Shown here: positions 11,501-21,668 of the stretch, in pieces | Position numbering within the stretch: the stretch's first letter is position 1 | How the letters are laid out: each line of letters opens with the position of its first letter | DNA from: Vermamoeba vermiformis | Lineage: Eukaryota > Tubulinea > Echinamoebida | DNA length: 64,000 nt | Reading direction: 5' to 3' | Assembly: GCA_045837725.1 (NCBI GenBank) | Contig: JBEWZL010000202.1 | Span: 310,001 to 374,000, forward strand | Position numbers and translations under genes: made by a program | The notes under the pieces: model-generated | Database searches by the model: none | Told to the model about the DNA's origin: nothing | Seen by the model: only the letters and a program-made list of their open reading frames with translations

Positions 11501-12056
11501 TGTATTTTTCCTTCGGCGAGTCCGCGGAGAGTCTCATGGACTACTTGAACGATCGGCAGGGCGAACGCTCCTGTCTTACCAGATCCCGTTTCCGCAGCCT
11601 AGAATGACGTTAATATTACTAAATTCCAGAGATGTATATTGATGGCTAGCGAGAAGTCTTGGTGCACTTCAATAATTCTCTGATTTTTCTTCAGATCCAC
11701 AAAATAAGGCAACTTACAGCTAATACATCACCGCCACCCAATATTAATGGAATAGCTTCTGCTTGGATATCTCGGGGTAATCTAATATCATTTTAATTGT
11801 CAGCCACACGCAGATCCACAACAAAAAAAATTCTCAAAAATCATAATTAAATCCCAGGCACCTCAACTTGATTAAACACTGCATATAATATTTCTAAAAT
11901 GCTATAATTTTAATAAATTAATACTATGAACGTACTCCCAGCCCATATCTTCGACAGCTTTAATTAGCTCGGGCATTACTCCGTAATCTTCAAATGCTGC
12001 AGCCTAATGGATACATATTATTATTTGATCACACTCGTATATTTAATTTTTACCAT
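8530..12056 (-). CDS. DDX1: ATP-dependent RNA helicase DDX1 (DEAD-box with SPRY insert)
   Basis: Fourteen exons join in phase to 729 aa, close to the 740 aa of animal DDX1. Order: Q-region and motif I ([15 protein letters not shown], then [12 protein letters not shown]), a SPRY domain inserted after motif I ([10 protein letters not shown] to ASIHFSVNG), motif Ia [15 protein letters not shown] box [25 protein letters not shown], motif [10 protein letters not shown], and the DDX1-specific tail (TYGQK to [11 protein letters not shown]). DDX1 acts in nuclear RNA processing, double-strand break clearance and tRNA ligase complexes. Exon 1 appears to carry only the ATG (12054-12056), spliced to 11936-12003; this start gives the exact conserved N-terminus. 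The intron 10729-11197 is about 470 nt, far longer than the others, and holds a U2 snRNA-like gene. Its start faces the TRAPPC14-like gene 142 bp away. Confidence 0.93.
10052..10070. other. Cluster of four overlapping GATC sites in a DDX1 intron
   Basis: Four GATC tetramers lie within 19 bp in the intron between DDX1 exons 8 and 9, and the central part is a 14-bp palindrome (GATCCGATCGGATC). GATC with a flanking purine and CG recurs in many introns of this window. Confidence 0.5.
10830..11010 (-). ncRNA. U2 spliceosomal snRNA gene (or close copy) nested in a DDX1 intron
   Basis: On the minus strand the run GTGTAGTATCTGTTC (within 10964-10979) is the invariant branch-point-pairing segment of U2 snRNA. 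It is preceded by a stem I hairpin (GAGCC-TT-GGCTC inside CTTC...GAAG) and followed by a stem IIa-like hairpin around GTTTAATC (10945-10962). A CAATTTATTC stretch near 10901-10912 could be the Sm site but is not canonical. A 10-bp 3' stem (AGTTCAGATT with AATTTGAACT) follows, near 10845-10875. The 5' end is near 11010 by comparison with U2 starts; the 3' end is uncertain. It base-pairs with branch sites in pre-mRNA introns, and the introns here carry CTAAC/CTAAT-type sites that fit. The weak Sm site leaves open that it is a pseudogene. Confidence 0.75.
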
Positions 12057-12198
12057 TGTGGGTTGGTTTGTTTGTCTGATCTTGAAATAAAATGAACGAG
12101 ACAAAAAATTCAATTTATGCTCCACAATTTGATTGAATGCAAATGAAGCTATAATCCTTCAGTTAAAATTATAGTATTTTATTTGCATAACAGTCACC
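12057..12198. promoter_or_regulatory. Bidirectional promoter interval, DDX1 / TRAPPC14-like
   Basis: Only 142 bp separate the start codons of two divergent genes, so both promoters must lie here or overlap the genes. AT-rich; no clear TATA box. Confidence 0.45.
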
Positions 12199-15098
12199 AT
12201 GATGAACATGAACGAGAAAACGCAGATGTTCAATCTGCCTCGGATTGACGTGTTTATTCCAGACAAGTCAGAGGAATCGGTAGAAAAACAGGATTTTGCT
12301 AAATCTAGAAATTATGTGATTCAAGGTATGGCATTTATAATATAGAATGTTTTGCTGCACGAGAAATGGCATCTGTAACCGAAAAAAATTACCCAAAAAA
12401 TTCCGTATTGCTTATTTACGCATAATTATAACATCCGTATTTCGTTTTATTTATTTAGCAATTTATTTAATTAAATTTTTGCATTTTAGGTGAATTGCTC
12501 AAATTTTATTTGATTGTGCGTACATCCGAGTTATTAGCCGATTGGGAAAAGAGAGAAAACTTGCCGCAAGAAAAACTAGACGAAAAGACACGTGCTCAAC
12601 GAGAAGAAGCTGAAAAAATGATGTGGAAAGTGACAGCGCCAACTCAAAAGTCGATCTTGGCAAATCTGGAACGAATGATTGGTATCAAAGAGCTCAAAAA
12701 GCGCTTATTCAGCATGTTCTTAAAATTGAAATTACGCGTGCAATTTTATCCCGGAAATAAGCCACCAACGGACGCAGAAATGTTGAAAGGAAAAAGACCC
12801 GTTCATATGCTCAAAGTCAAGGTAAAATTTTTATTTGCAAAACGATATTATTTCCTTATTAGGAATATTAAACATTAATTTGCGTTTGCAAGCCTAAAAT
12901 AACATTATTTTTTGTAGCCGCAAAAACACATTTGGACACAGTTCGAGTACAAATTGGACGAGAACAAAAACAAAATACTCGTGCCTAATAACGCCAATAA
13001 TATCAATATTAATAACAACCCGCCAACTATTATCGACCCACCTCCAAGCCAAGACCAGATCTCGTCACCATCAACGGATCCAGCGGCATCAAATCCCACT
13101 CCTCCACCACCCGACGGCACCAACAAAGCCACGGGTCCGACGAGAAAACTATCGCAAGGCACTGGCATGAAACACCCCGCAAAGGACGAGAAACCAGTTG
13201 TGAAAGAAGTGCCCTTCGTGGCAAAAGACAGATTTTGGGAGAAATTTCCCACGACTGATAATTGCTTCGTGCTGCCGAACGGAGATATTGTGTATACTTT
13301 AGAGTCCGTCATTGGTACGTATAATATGCAATAATGATATATTCATATGACTAACATTAAGTCTCCCAGCCATTAAGGAAAAATATTTGAATTCATTGTT
13401 TACGTTCAATGTTACAGCACTGCCAATCGATGAGATTGATGAAACAGGTACGAATATTTCCTAATTAGGCAATGGATAGTTGTACTAATGAATGCGATAG
13501 AAATCGATAAAATCGTGGATCCGAACTACAAATCAAGCGTGTCGATGCCGCGAAATATCAATGTGTGCATTAAACTGGTCGAGCCAATATGGGTCGAATT
13601 TGATCCGAAGCAAGCGGACAGCACGCACCACATTGCATGTTCAGTCACAAATTTGCATTCAGAACCAATTACGTTACACAGCTTGCAACTGCGTGTCAAA
13701 GGAGCGCATTTGAAGGACACTATTGCCGCTGAATTTGAGAAGTACTATCGCGTCGAAATGGAAGAGGTACGTGTGACACGTGTCATCGGAGACACCTCCT
13801 AACAGTACCCTAATGTTCTATATTTAGATTCACTATCCTATTCGATTGGAGACCGGTGAAAAGTACATGTTTGCAGTGTCAATTACACCGTTACCGTTAC
13901 CAGCGAGTTCATCGAGCACGACAACAACCAATCAAGAAGAAGATTTCCATCCCGTAGTCATACTTTATTGGACGTGAGTAGACCTCCTTAATGATCTATT
14001 TTTAGCACCGACTGAAAATTTTTGCAAAGGTTCCCATCCATGATTCGTGAAGCCAAGACCCCGACTGGTTTCACTAAGTACTACATGACGTCAAAGTATG
14101 AAATGCCCCTGCCAGATCCGTGCAAAAAGAATTTGATCGTCACTTTCAACACGTACAATAACCCGATCAAAAAGAATTCCTTGTTCCCTATTCGCGTCAC
14201 AATCTCAAACTTGGCGAGCTACGAAAGGTACGTCGGCTGTAAGTACTATCACCTTATATGGTATTAATAAGGATCAATAGGGACTTGGTGATGGAAGTGC
14301 CTTTGTACGAGCTCGATGACTTGGATAATTATCAGTACATCAAAAAGCCTGAGAAGCCAAAAGTCAAGCCATCACGTGACGATTCTGACGACAGTAAGCT
14401 GCAAATATTCATTCGTACTTCCTTATTAGGCATCCTAACTTCATCTTTTTACAGGCGATGACGACGACATTAAAATACCAAGACCGTTACCAAGTGGTTT
14501 TGGTCCACCAGGGTCAACTGATGGCTCGGCATACAACAGCTTGTTGAACACGCCTAACACATCATTTTCGAATGCCAACAGCGCGGCTCAAACACCCGCT
14601 AATACTCCGAAATCTCCGAGTTTGAGCAGTGTCAATCGCAAACGTAGCAGTCGGTTCAAAGAAATGGGCCATGTGCGAGCTCCCAGCTTGCCGGAGAAAC
14701 TTTTGTCGTCATCAGCCGACGCGCTATTATTAGGCCCGTCATCTGAAGTGCGAGAGAGGTATGTCCTTATTTGGAAATAATGCGCGCAAGTGGATGGACC
14801 TAACTGGTGTTTTTTAGCATGATTGAAGCTTACAGAGAAATCGATAAGAAAAAGGCATCAATTTTGTGCTTGGATAAAGTCGTTGATATTGGGTACGTAT
14901 TAATATTAAACAAGAATATTGTAATACATTACTGATTTGCTTTTTAGCAAAATGGATCCGCGAAGTGAGATCTCGATCGACTTACAATGCATAGCGCTGC
15001 AAGAAGGTCTGTTTAAGATTAGAGACATCAAAATATTCGATAGATTTTCCAAGTATTTGTACAAAGTCGAGCAAGCATGCGAAGTGTATGTAATCTAA
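12199..15098 (+). CDS. TRAPPC14 (MAP11/C7orf43)-like protein, candidate TRAPP II subunit
   Basis: Eleven exons join in phase (12199-12325, 12490-12821, 12918-13314, 13370-13447, 13501-13766, 13828-13973, 14030-14227, 14281-14393, 14455-14758, 14818-14892, 14948-15098) to 728 aa. Landmarks match animal MAP11/TRAPPC14 in order. RNYVIQGELLKFYLIVRT is near residue 37, like RNHLYLGETVRFLLVLR. LPNGDIVYTLESV is like the DGSVLLVDNV region. HPVVILYWTFPSM and TKYYMTSKYEMP are like VVQWSTPKLPF and YTHYRLPSV. A Ser/Pro-rich disordered stretch follows, then LDKVVDIG and ISIDLQCIALQEGLFKI. In animals TRAPPC14 sits on TRAPP II and tethers preciliary vesicles. Beta-rich tethering domains explain the resemblance, and Trs65-type fungal proteins are the alternative. 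No catalytic motif is expected. Confidence 0.55.
13774..13785. promoter_or_regulatory. Perfect palindrome TGACACGTGTCA in an intron
   Basis: A 12-bp perfect palindrome with a CACGTG core lies in the intron after exon 5 of the TRAPPC14-like gene. The same sequence recurs in PEX6 introns, and close versions lie in WIP and proline dehydrogenase introns. Confidence 0.5.
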
Positions 15099-15253
15099 GT
15101 TAAAGCAGATCCCTTTATGAAATCATAGAACGTTAGATGACACCATATGTAAAACTCTTCTATTTTTGCCATCGGCGGCGAATATCTTTAAGAACCTTAT
15201 TCATTCGCTACACTCTGGATGGCCTTGATCTAAAAGTGTTATTCGGTAAAAAA

Positions 15254-15590
15254 AAATATTACTTTTTAAAGTAATGAGTTGCTGCCAAAATAGAATTGTA
15301 TGAAATTTAGGTGGCGATTCAATTATTTTATACGAACTCAACGTAACTGCATGCCGCTTGAACGGCAGTGCTAGCGCTCCCCGTTGGGCAGCTCTGGGGG
15401 TACCTCGAAAGTAGCTCCAACTTGGATGCAACTTGAAGCAACTCTCGCAGGTGTCCGTCGGAGCTGGGAAGAGCAGGGTGCAGTGTTTTCGCTTGCACTA
15501 AACAACTTCCCGCTGCTTCCAACTGCGTAGCGGTGCGTGTTACGTCGGGCAAGCAACTTGGGGACAAGTTGCTTACAAGTTCGTAAAAAA
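15254..15590. ncRNA. Candidate structured non-coding RNA of about 300 nt
   Basis: This stretch is GC-richer than its surroundings and lies between two convergent genes. It contains a perfect 10-bp hairpin AAGCAACTTG/CAAGTTGCTT with a four-base loop (about 15551-15574). It also contains TGCCG/CGGCA around a six-base loop (about 15352-15367), a nested GGGAAG/CTTCCC stem enclosing GTGCA/TGCAC (about 15465-15515), and a CCCC/GGGG pairing near 15377-15400. Runs of seven T on the plus strand (15594-15600) and nine A at 15247-15255 (T on the minus strand) could be Pol III terminators for either direction. I could not match it to U1, U4, U5, U6, SRP or RNase P RNA. Confidence 0.4.
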
Positions 15591-15623
15591 GTAAATTTTT
15601 TTAATTTATCGAATAACGCTTTT

Positions 15624-16181
15624 CTACTTTTTCGCTTTTGACCGACTTGGCTTGCCTTTAGCTACGAAAGTTAGAAAATCACTGTTGATGCTTAGAAATA
15701 CGTACCTGGAGCCTTTTCCGACGATGACTTGGCTTTCTCTGAACATATAATTAGATCAAAGTGAGTGATGATCTGCAAGCCGCAGTCGGATCCAATTACC
15801 TTCATCTTGTAGCAAAGACTTGGCGTTCATCTCGGCGTACTTCTCTCGGTATATATTTAACTCTCTGATGATAGGACAGAACTCTTTACCATCAGCAGTC
15901 TCGCAACGGAAGAAAAGTTGGTAATTTTTCTCTGCGATCTGACCAATGGTAACAGTACTCTGCTCTTCTAGACTAAGAGTAGGCACGCCAAAATTGATCC
16001 TCTCGTCGGGCTTAAGCTCAATCCCGCATAGGTCTTTGAAGAGCTGCTTGATGGATGCAACGACCAGTTTACCAACCTTTGGATCTTGCAAGCGTAAGTC
16101 AGGGCTCGAAAATGCATATACGCGCAGCTTGCATGAGAACGGAGAATAATGAAGCGATATTAGGCCATTTGGATCACTCAT
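15624..16181 (-). CDS. Small conserved-looking protein of unknown function
   Basis: Exons 15800-16181, 15706-15738 and 15624-15655 join in phase to 148 aa. It begins MSDPNGLISLHYSPFSCKL, continues with a mixed alpha/beta globular region (LVVASIKQLFKDLCGIEL, then YQLFFRCETADGKEFCP, then ELNIYREKYAEMNAK) and ends in a basic tail EKAPGKPSRSKAKK. I do not recognise a family. The basic tail spread over two tiny exons could bind nucleic acid or be a nuclear targeting signal. An in-frame upstream ATG would add about 15 residues, but MSDPNG was preferred because it is followed by the conserved-looking core. Confidence 0.6.
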
Positions 16182-16547
16182 TATGTCGTTCTCTGAGGAC
16201 GGAGAAAAAAAGGGAATGCAAAACATATTTTTTTTTCTTTTTATCCGTTGGATTTCTGCCCTAATTCTGAATATTGATATTGTGAGGCAAGTTATGCCTA
16301 GTTCGCCTGTATGCAGCTTGGATCAACTGTTTTGCTTTGGTTTGCCTGTTTTCGTTAATTATAGTATCGTAATGAATCGAGTGCATGTTACCCCGAGATT
16401 TCTTAGGGCCATCGAATTAATCTACATTTACTTACTTTCAACAATATCTATATAATACAATGAACTATCTACTTCTACATCAGGCTGCAGTTCGAATCGT
16501 TAGTCTACATCCGGTACAAAAATGTTTTTGAGGCCTACCTGTTCATA
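16182..16547. other. Intergenic region, no feature seen
   Basis: About 370 bp between two minus-strand genes, AT-rich, with a T-run near 16227-16240. No coding exon recognised. Confidence 0.4.
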
Positions 16548-17964
16548 TTAAGCTGTTATTCCGTGAGTCGCGCAAAATGAAGCATAAGAGACCGTCTTAA
16601 ATATCAATTGAGATGCATCATCGAGGGATCCGAGCGCTGCTTTCTTTTCTAACTCTTTGGCGAAGAATAACATGCCTCTAATAGTGTCTATTTTAGTCCC
16701 TCGTGCAAATTTGAACTTTTTCAAATGTCCAAACGACGTTTTCTCGAAGATCTGTGGCGCACTCAAAATCAGATCCTCATCTGCAAACAAAGTAAGCCAT
16801 CGATCGAACCAAATACTGAATTGTATACTTGCCTAAGAATAAATGCGTCCATGCGTTGATTTTAGTGGTATTTTCAAGCTCTTTTTCCTGAAAAAACAGA
16901 TCGAGCAAAGCTGCAGGCGTTGTAGCAAACTTATTCGACAATTTGAATTGAACTGAGCTGTTAAATTCACCTATTTTATCGTTAATATATGCTCTGTGAG
17001 GACACTAGTGTATCTCTACTGACCCCATTCAGCGGCCGCTTCATGTTTCGATCGCCGAATTTGTAAAGCGATCACCTCTTTCATACCACTTTTCCTTAAG
17101 AAATCGAACAAATCTTGAGGAGTACTTTCTAATCGAACTCTATGAAACGATTCATATAAGTGCCAAATACTATAATAGCTATAACTATGTATGCATACTT
17201 TTTCCTGGATCCGCCTTCATCAGAGTCATCCAGCTTTCGCTTCTTTGACAGCGCTGCTGTTGCCGCTGCGCCATTAGCTGCTGCTGCTGCCAACTCCGGG
17301 CTATCGTACATAATTGTGGCTTCATCAGCTGCTGCTGCCGGTCTAACTTCAACCGCATCCTTTGGCTTCTCGGTCTTAACAGCGGCCACTGGGGTTGTAG
17401 TACCATTATTACTCTTCTTAAGGGCTGTTTTTTCAGGCACGGCGAACTTTCCGGGCATTTCAAACTTGTTAAGGAAATCATCTTCTTCTTTGGCCTTCGT
17501 CTTCTCTGTTTGAGGTACGGATTCTTCAGGCTGAGATGGAAATCTGCCGTTTGCATCTGTAATCTTCTTTGTAGGTTCTGTTGTCACTTTTGGAGCCTCA
17601 GTATTCGTTGTTGTCGTTGAGCATTTATTCGCGGGAGTGGATCCGATCTTCTCTTTGTTGATCGCTAGCTGTTGTTTCTGGCGTAACAAATACTTGACGA
17701 GTTCCATGATAATCGGTGCCTCAGCTTCATATCGATCTGCACTCGATATAGACAGATGTGTCAGAGTTGTGTGAAGTTGTTGAATGACATTGTCTAAAAC
17801 CAACCGATTAATCACAAATTTTAATATCTTAATAATAATATTAATGGAATAATACCGTGCTTCGATTAATAACCATTAAATACCGAAGCGGCTCGTTTCG
17901 AAAAGTATTTTTTCGATATTTCCTTACCAAATACGGTTTCCAAGGGTGCCGGTGGATTATTCAT
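16548..17964 (-). CDS. Nuclear-type protein of unknown function with a bipartite basic signal
   Basis: It starts MNNPPAPLETVF at 17962-17964 and splices to 17790-ish (DNVIQQLHTTLTHLSISSADRYEAEAPIIMELVKYLL, in 19-residue or shorter pieces). A long Thr/Pro/Ala-rich low-complexity region follows and ends in a nuclear-localisation-like KKRKLDDSDEGGSRKK. Three more exons encode a helical C-terminal domain (TPQDLFDFLRKSGMKEVIAL, then FKLSNKFATTPAALLDLFF, then KKFKFARGTKIDTIRGMLFF). One join uses a GC-AG intron (16781-16832, donor GCAAGT). No family is recognised. The helical N and C ends with a linker suggest a scaffold or transcription-related factor, but this is a guess. It is divergent from BUB3 with 243 bp between starts. 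Confidence 0.6.
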
Positions 17965-18207
17965 CGTTGAGGTATTAACTTTATAACTTTAATAATTAGC
18001 GATTCAAATTATTCTATTCTCTTGCGAAGATCGTAATCTGCTTGTTCGCGAGGAGGCCAACTTTTAGGTATTGATTCTTTGCTACGATTAAATGGCTTAT
18101 ATAAGAGTATCTGAGCTCTTTCTATTGTGCTGATCTTCAACGGAGGTAAACGGACAAGATCTTAACAAAACGCGCCAAAAAATTTAAATTCGTCCGTGAT
18201 ATATAGT

Positions 18208-19919
18208 ATGAACACAATGATAGAGACCGTGCCAACTCAAGAATACGAATTGTTGTCCCCACCCACGGACGGTATCTCCACAGTCAAATTCGCGCCAAAT
18301 GAAAATTTATTGTTAGCATCTTCGTGGGATACGGTAAGCGCCTAAATAATAATTAGAAAAATTCTAAAATTTATTTTAATAGTCCGTACGGCTATATGAC
18401 CCTATCAGAAACGAGCCAAGAGCAAAATATAATCACAAAGCAAGTGTATTATCTTGCTGCTTTTCAGATTCAGCTCACGCTTTCAGTGGAGGCATTGACC
18501 GCTCTTTTAAAATGTAAATAACGATGCAAAAATAATTTTAATATCAATTCTAATGTTAAACAACAAGGTACGAGATAAATGTTGGCACAGAAACTGCTCT
18601 CGGTGAGCATGACATGACGATCAGCTCCGTGGCTTTCTCACCCTCTTCAAGTACGTATATAATATTATTACTACCCTCACTGCACTTAAATTCTACGACC
18701 CGTCTTTCCGTCGAATATTTTTCTGAACTTTTCTATGCAAGATCTGCTCGTGACTGGAAGCTGGGACAAAACAGTGCGCTTGTGGGACACTCGTACGCGC
18801 GACAAATGCATTGCCTCACTGACACAGCCTGAGCGAGTATACACAATGGACGTTAGTGGCAACAGAATTATTGTTGGTACTGCTAAAAGGTACACCGTTA
18901 AGACTGACTAGATCCGACTCAATAAGACTCTTATAATATATGCAAATAACAATAATGCGCTATTAATACTAACTAGCGTATATACGAGGTCTATAAGACA
19001 TCTAGATATAATGCTAGTAGATCCGAAATTTTGTAGTTGCAATATGGCAGCTTCGTTGGTTTAGATTACTAACTTTTTCATTACTATACTAGACACGTAT
19101 GGATTTGGGACATTAGGAATCACTCAGAACCCGAACAACAACGCGAGTCCTCGCTAAAATACCAAACTCGATGCATTCGTGCCTTTATCGACGGTGCAGG
19201 CTATTCATTAAGTTCGGTCGAAGGACGTGTTGCGATTGAATATTTTGATCCCTCACCGGAAATTCAAGAGAAAAAATACGCGTTCAAGTGTCACAGAACC
19301 AATGTTAACGGCATTGACCAAGTCTATCCTGTGAACACTATGGCGTATCATGGCATGTAAGTAACACTACTACTCGACATCCATAACTACAGTAATTGTT
19401 ACTATAATCCCAAAATTACTAGCTTAACCTCATATTCGAAAAGTGAGGGATCCGCGTTTATACAATTTTCAAAAAACAATTCTTACAATATCTCTAATCT
19501 GTGTTTTATTAGTTATGGTACATTTGCCACAGGTGGTTGTGATGGTATGGTGAATATTTGGGACGGCGCAAATAAGAAGCGATTGTGTCAATTCCACCGA
19601 TACCCCACGAGCATTTCTTCCATGGACTTCAATCACGACGGCACCTTGTTGGCCATTGCATCCTCTTATACTTATGAAGAAGGCGAGAAGGAGTAAGTAC
19701 CATATCAATACTAAATTAGTCTATCGTTCTGGGATAGACATTTGCCTCGCAAATTGAGCGGATCCAACCACAAAATCGACAACCTACAACCTTAGTTAAT
19801 TATTTGCTCTTACTAATTACTCATATATTAACGTCGTTCTTTCTCATAGTCACCCACCAGATGCTATTTTCGTCCGTTACATTCATGATATGGAAGTTAG
19901 ACCTAAACCACGCGTCTAA
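18208..19919 (+). CDS. BUB3: Spindle checkpoint WD-repeat protein BUB3
   Basis: Several short exons encode a seven-bladed WD40 propeller of about 340 aa: [63 protein letters not shown], then [30 protein letters not shown], and the family-specific ending [19 protein letters not shown]. The last motif and the [14 protein letters not shown] segment separate BUB3 from RAE1. BUB3 binds GLEBS motifs of BUB1 and BUBR1 at kinetochores and supports the mitotic checkpoint. The start at 18208 gives [19 protein letters not shown], matching the family N-terminus; a second Met three codons later is equally possible. It is convergent with the next gene, with only 75 bp between stops. Confidence 0.92.
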
Positions 19920-19994
19920 AGCCTTGTTGATAGTAATTGTTATGATAATTGTACACAAGATAAAACAAACTTAAATACAATCGCATGATACAAT

Positions 19995-20889
19995 TTATTT
20001 TACAAGGGTTACAAGCTGTTGCACTTGTTTGTCGATCAGGACTTGATCTTTTTGCTCGATGAGGATCATGAAGACCAGCTTGACTCTGTGAGTCTCTAGA
20101 TCAACACACGCTACCCAACCTGAGTGTGGTATACCATCGTCACTCTTGCCTAAGATGAACTTGGCCATGTCTGAGCCAAACTGCCATTCAGGTTCCAGTA
20201 CGAATCCATCCACTTCAATTGACTCGCCGTCCGTGTGCACGTGCTGCCAAACATATAGTTAGTACCTCAACTTTAACTGTGGTTGCTAACAGCACGTACT
20301 TGATCAGCCGGAGCTAGACAGTTCAAGCCAATCCAAGCGGGATCTTGATCTTGCTTGACTTCAATTCCCTGGCTTGAGTAGATTCCTATTAACGGCCACT
20401 TTGATGCTCCTAGGGCCTCGGGGTTCTCTTGTAAGTGTTCCTCGAACAACCATCCTTGAAACATCGCGTTGTAAGTCTGTCTCGTAGGAATGAATCCAGA
20501 TGCAACCAAGTCGATCGAGAAACTGAACTTGTCTAGCGAGTCTGGCAGAGTCTTAGGCAGTCTAACTATAGCCTCATTCGGGTGTATGGCGCTATAGTGA
20601 GTCCATTGCGCATTGATGTCGTTCCACAGAGTAGTCTTCCAATTATTCCAACCAAGAGGCAACGAATCTGGCAAGTCCTTTACAAAAGTACTGGGTCAGT
20701 CCTCTATTGTCACACGTCGAGTGATGTGAACACAGTAGGTGTACTTACACGTGCACTAATGTTACTAACGATTCTAGAAGCTGAGTACCGCTGAGCAAGT
20801 CGCATCTCGTCACCGCCTCCATAACTGGCGATGAACAACGAGTCTGGCATCTGTAACTTCGTGCATTGAGGCACCGCTGATGTAGTCAT
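19995..20889 (-). CDS. Protein of unknown function, 255 aa
   Basis: Exons 20749-20889, 20300-20677 and 19995-20243 join in phase 0. There is no signal peptide or membrane segment. Visible parts: MTTSAVPQCTKLQMPDSLF, a Trp-rich middle (LGWNNWKTTLWNDINAQW), then a beta-rich half with SGWVACVDLETHRVKLVFMI. The arrangement looks like a single soluble domain, but I cannot assign a family. Intron 1 contains a GTCACACGTC element near the CACGTG motifs noted elsewhere. Confidence 0.7.
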
Positions 20890-21668
20890 ATTATCGGTCC
20901 TGTTGATTTATCCCTCGTTGTTTTGCTGTTCGTAGACAATCTCGGATTAGTTTTTGTTTTCGAAGGCAGATTGACGTTGTAAGGCTTAGGAGACTTTTCA
21001 GAGATATAATTTCAATACATTACAATGCAACTCCTATTGTACTAGCGATATTAAATGGTGGTAAAACCTTATTGATTCAGGTAAGGTCTGAATTGATTAG
21101 CTCGTAACTTGGATGGGGATTGTTTAATTTGACTTTAGTATTTGTTAGAATTTGACAATAATTGAGTGGCATGATGTCATTATATATGTGGTATTTTTGA
21201 AAGGATAATAAAAAGTAAATACGATAGGGAAAGCTCAGTATTATTTTTGAAGCAGATTTGAGTTACACCGACAAACAAGCCCATTAAAAAATATGGAAAT
21301 GCTATTTCATACGCGACTAATATGCGGAAAATACAGGTTGCAATTGATTTGATTAGGATAAGCCAGCTATCGAAAATTGAGTTTAAAGTGCTCGATGGGT
21401 TTTCAGGACTTACTTCTCGCTACAGATTGATTCCAACTATGTGTGCAATATATGAATCATAATATATCGAGGACACGTACTTTTGTGGTACGCAAGGCAC
21501 GTTGTTCGGCAAAAGTGACGAAGAGAAAACAAGCGGACAAATTTTAAATTTCTTTTAGATCTTTTGTATTTGTAGTGGAAAAGAGGATATATTAATAGCT
21601 ATCTTGAGGTAAGTAGAAACAAGCAAAATTACTTAAACACAACACATCCGTTATTATATTCAATTGAA
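20890..21668. other. Intergenic region, divergent promoters
   Basis: About 780 bp between two divergently transcribed genes. It is AT-rich with no coding exon or RNA gene that I can support. Confidence 0.4.
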
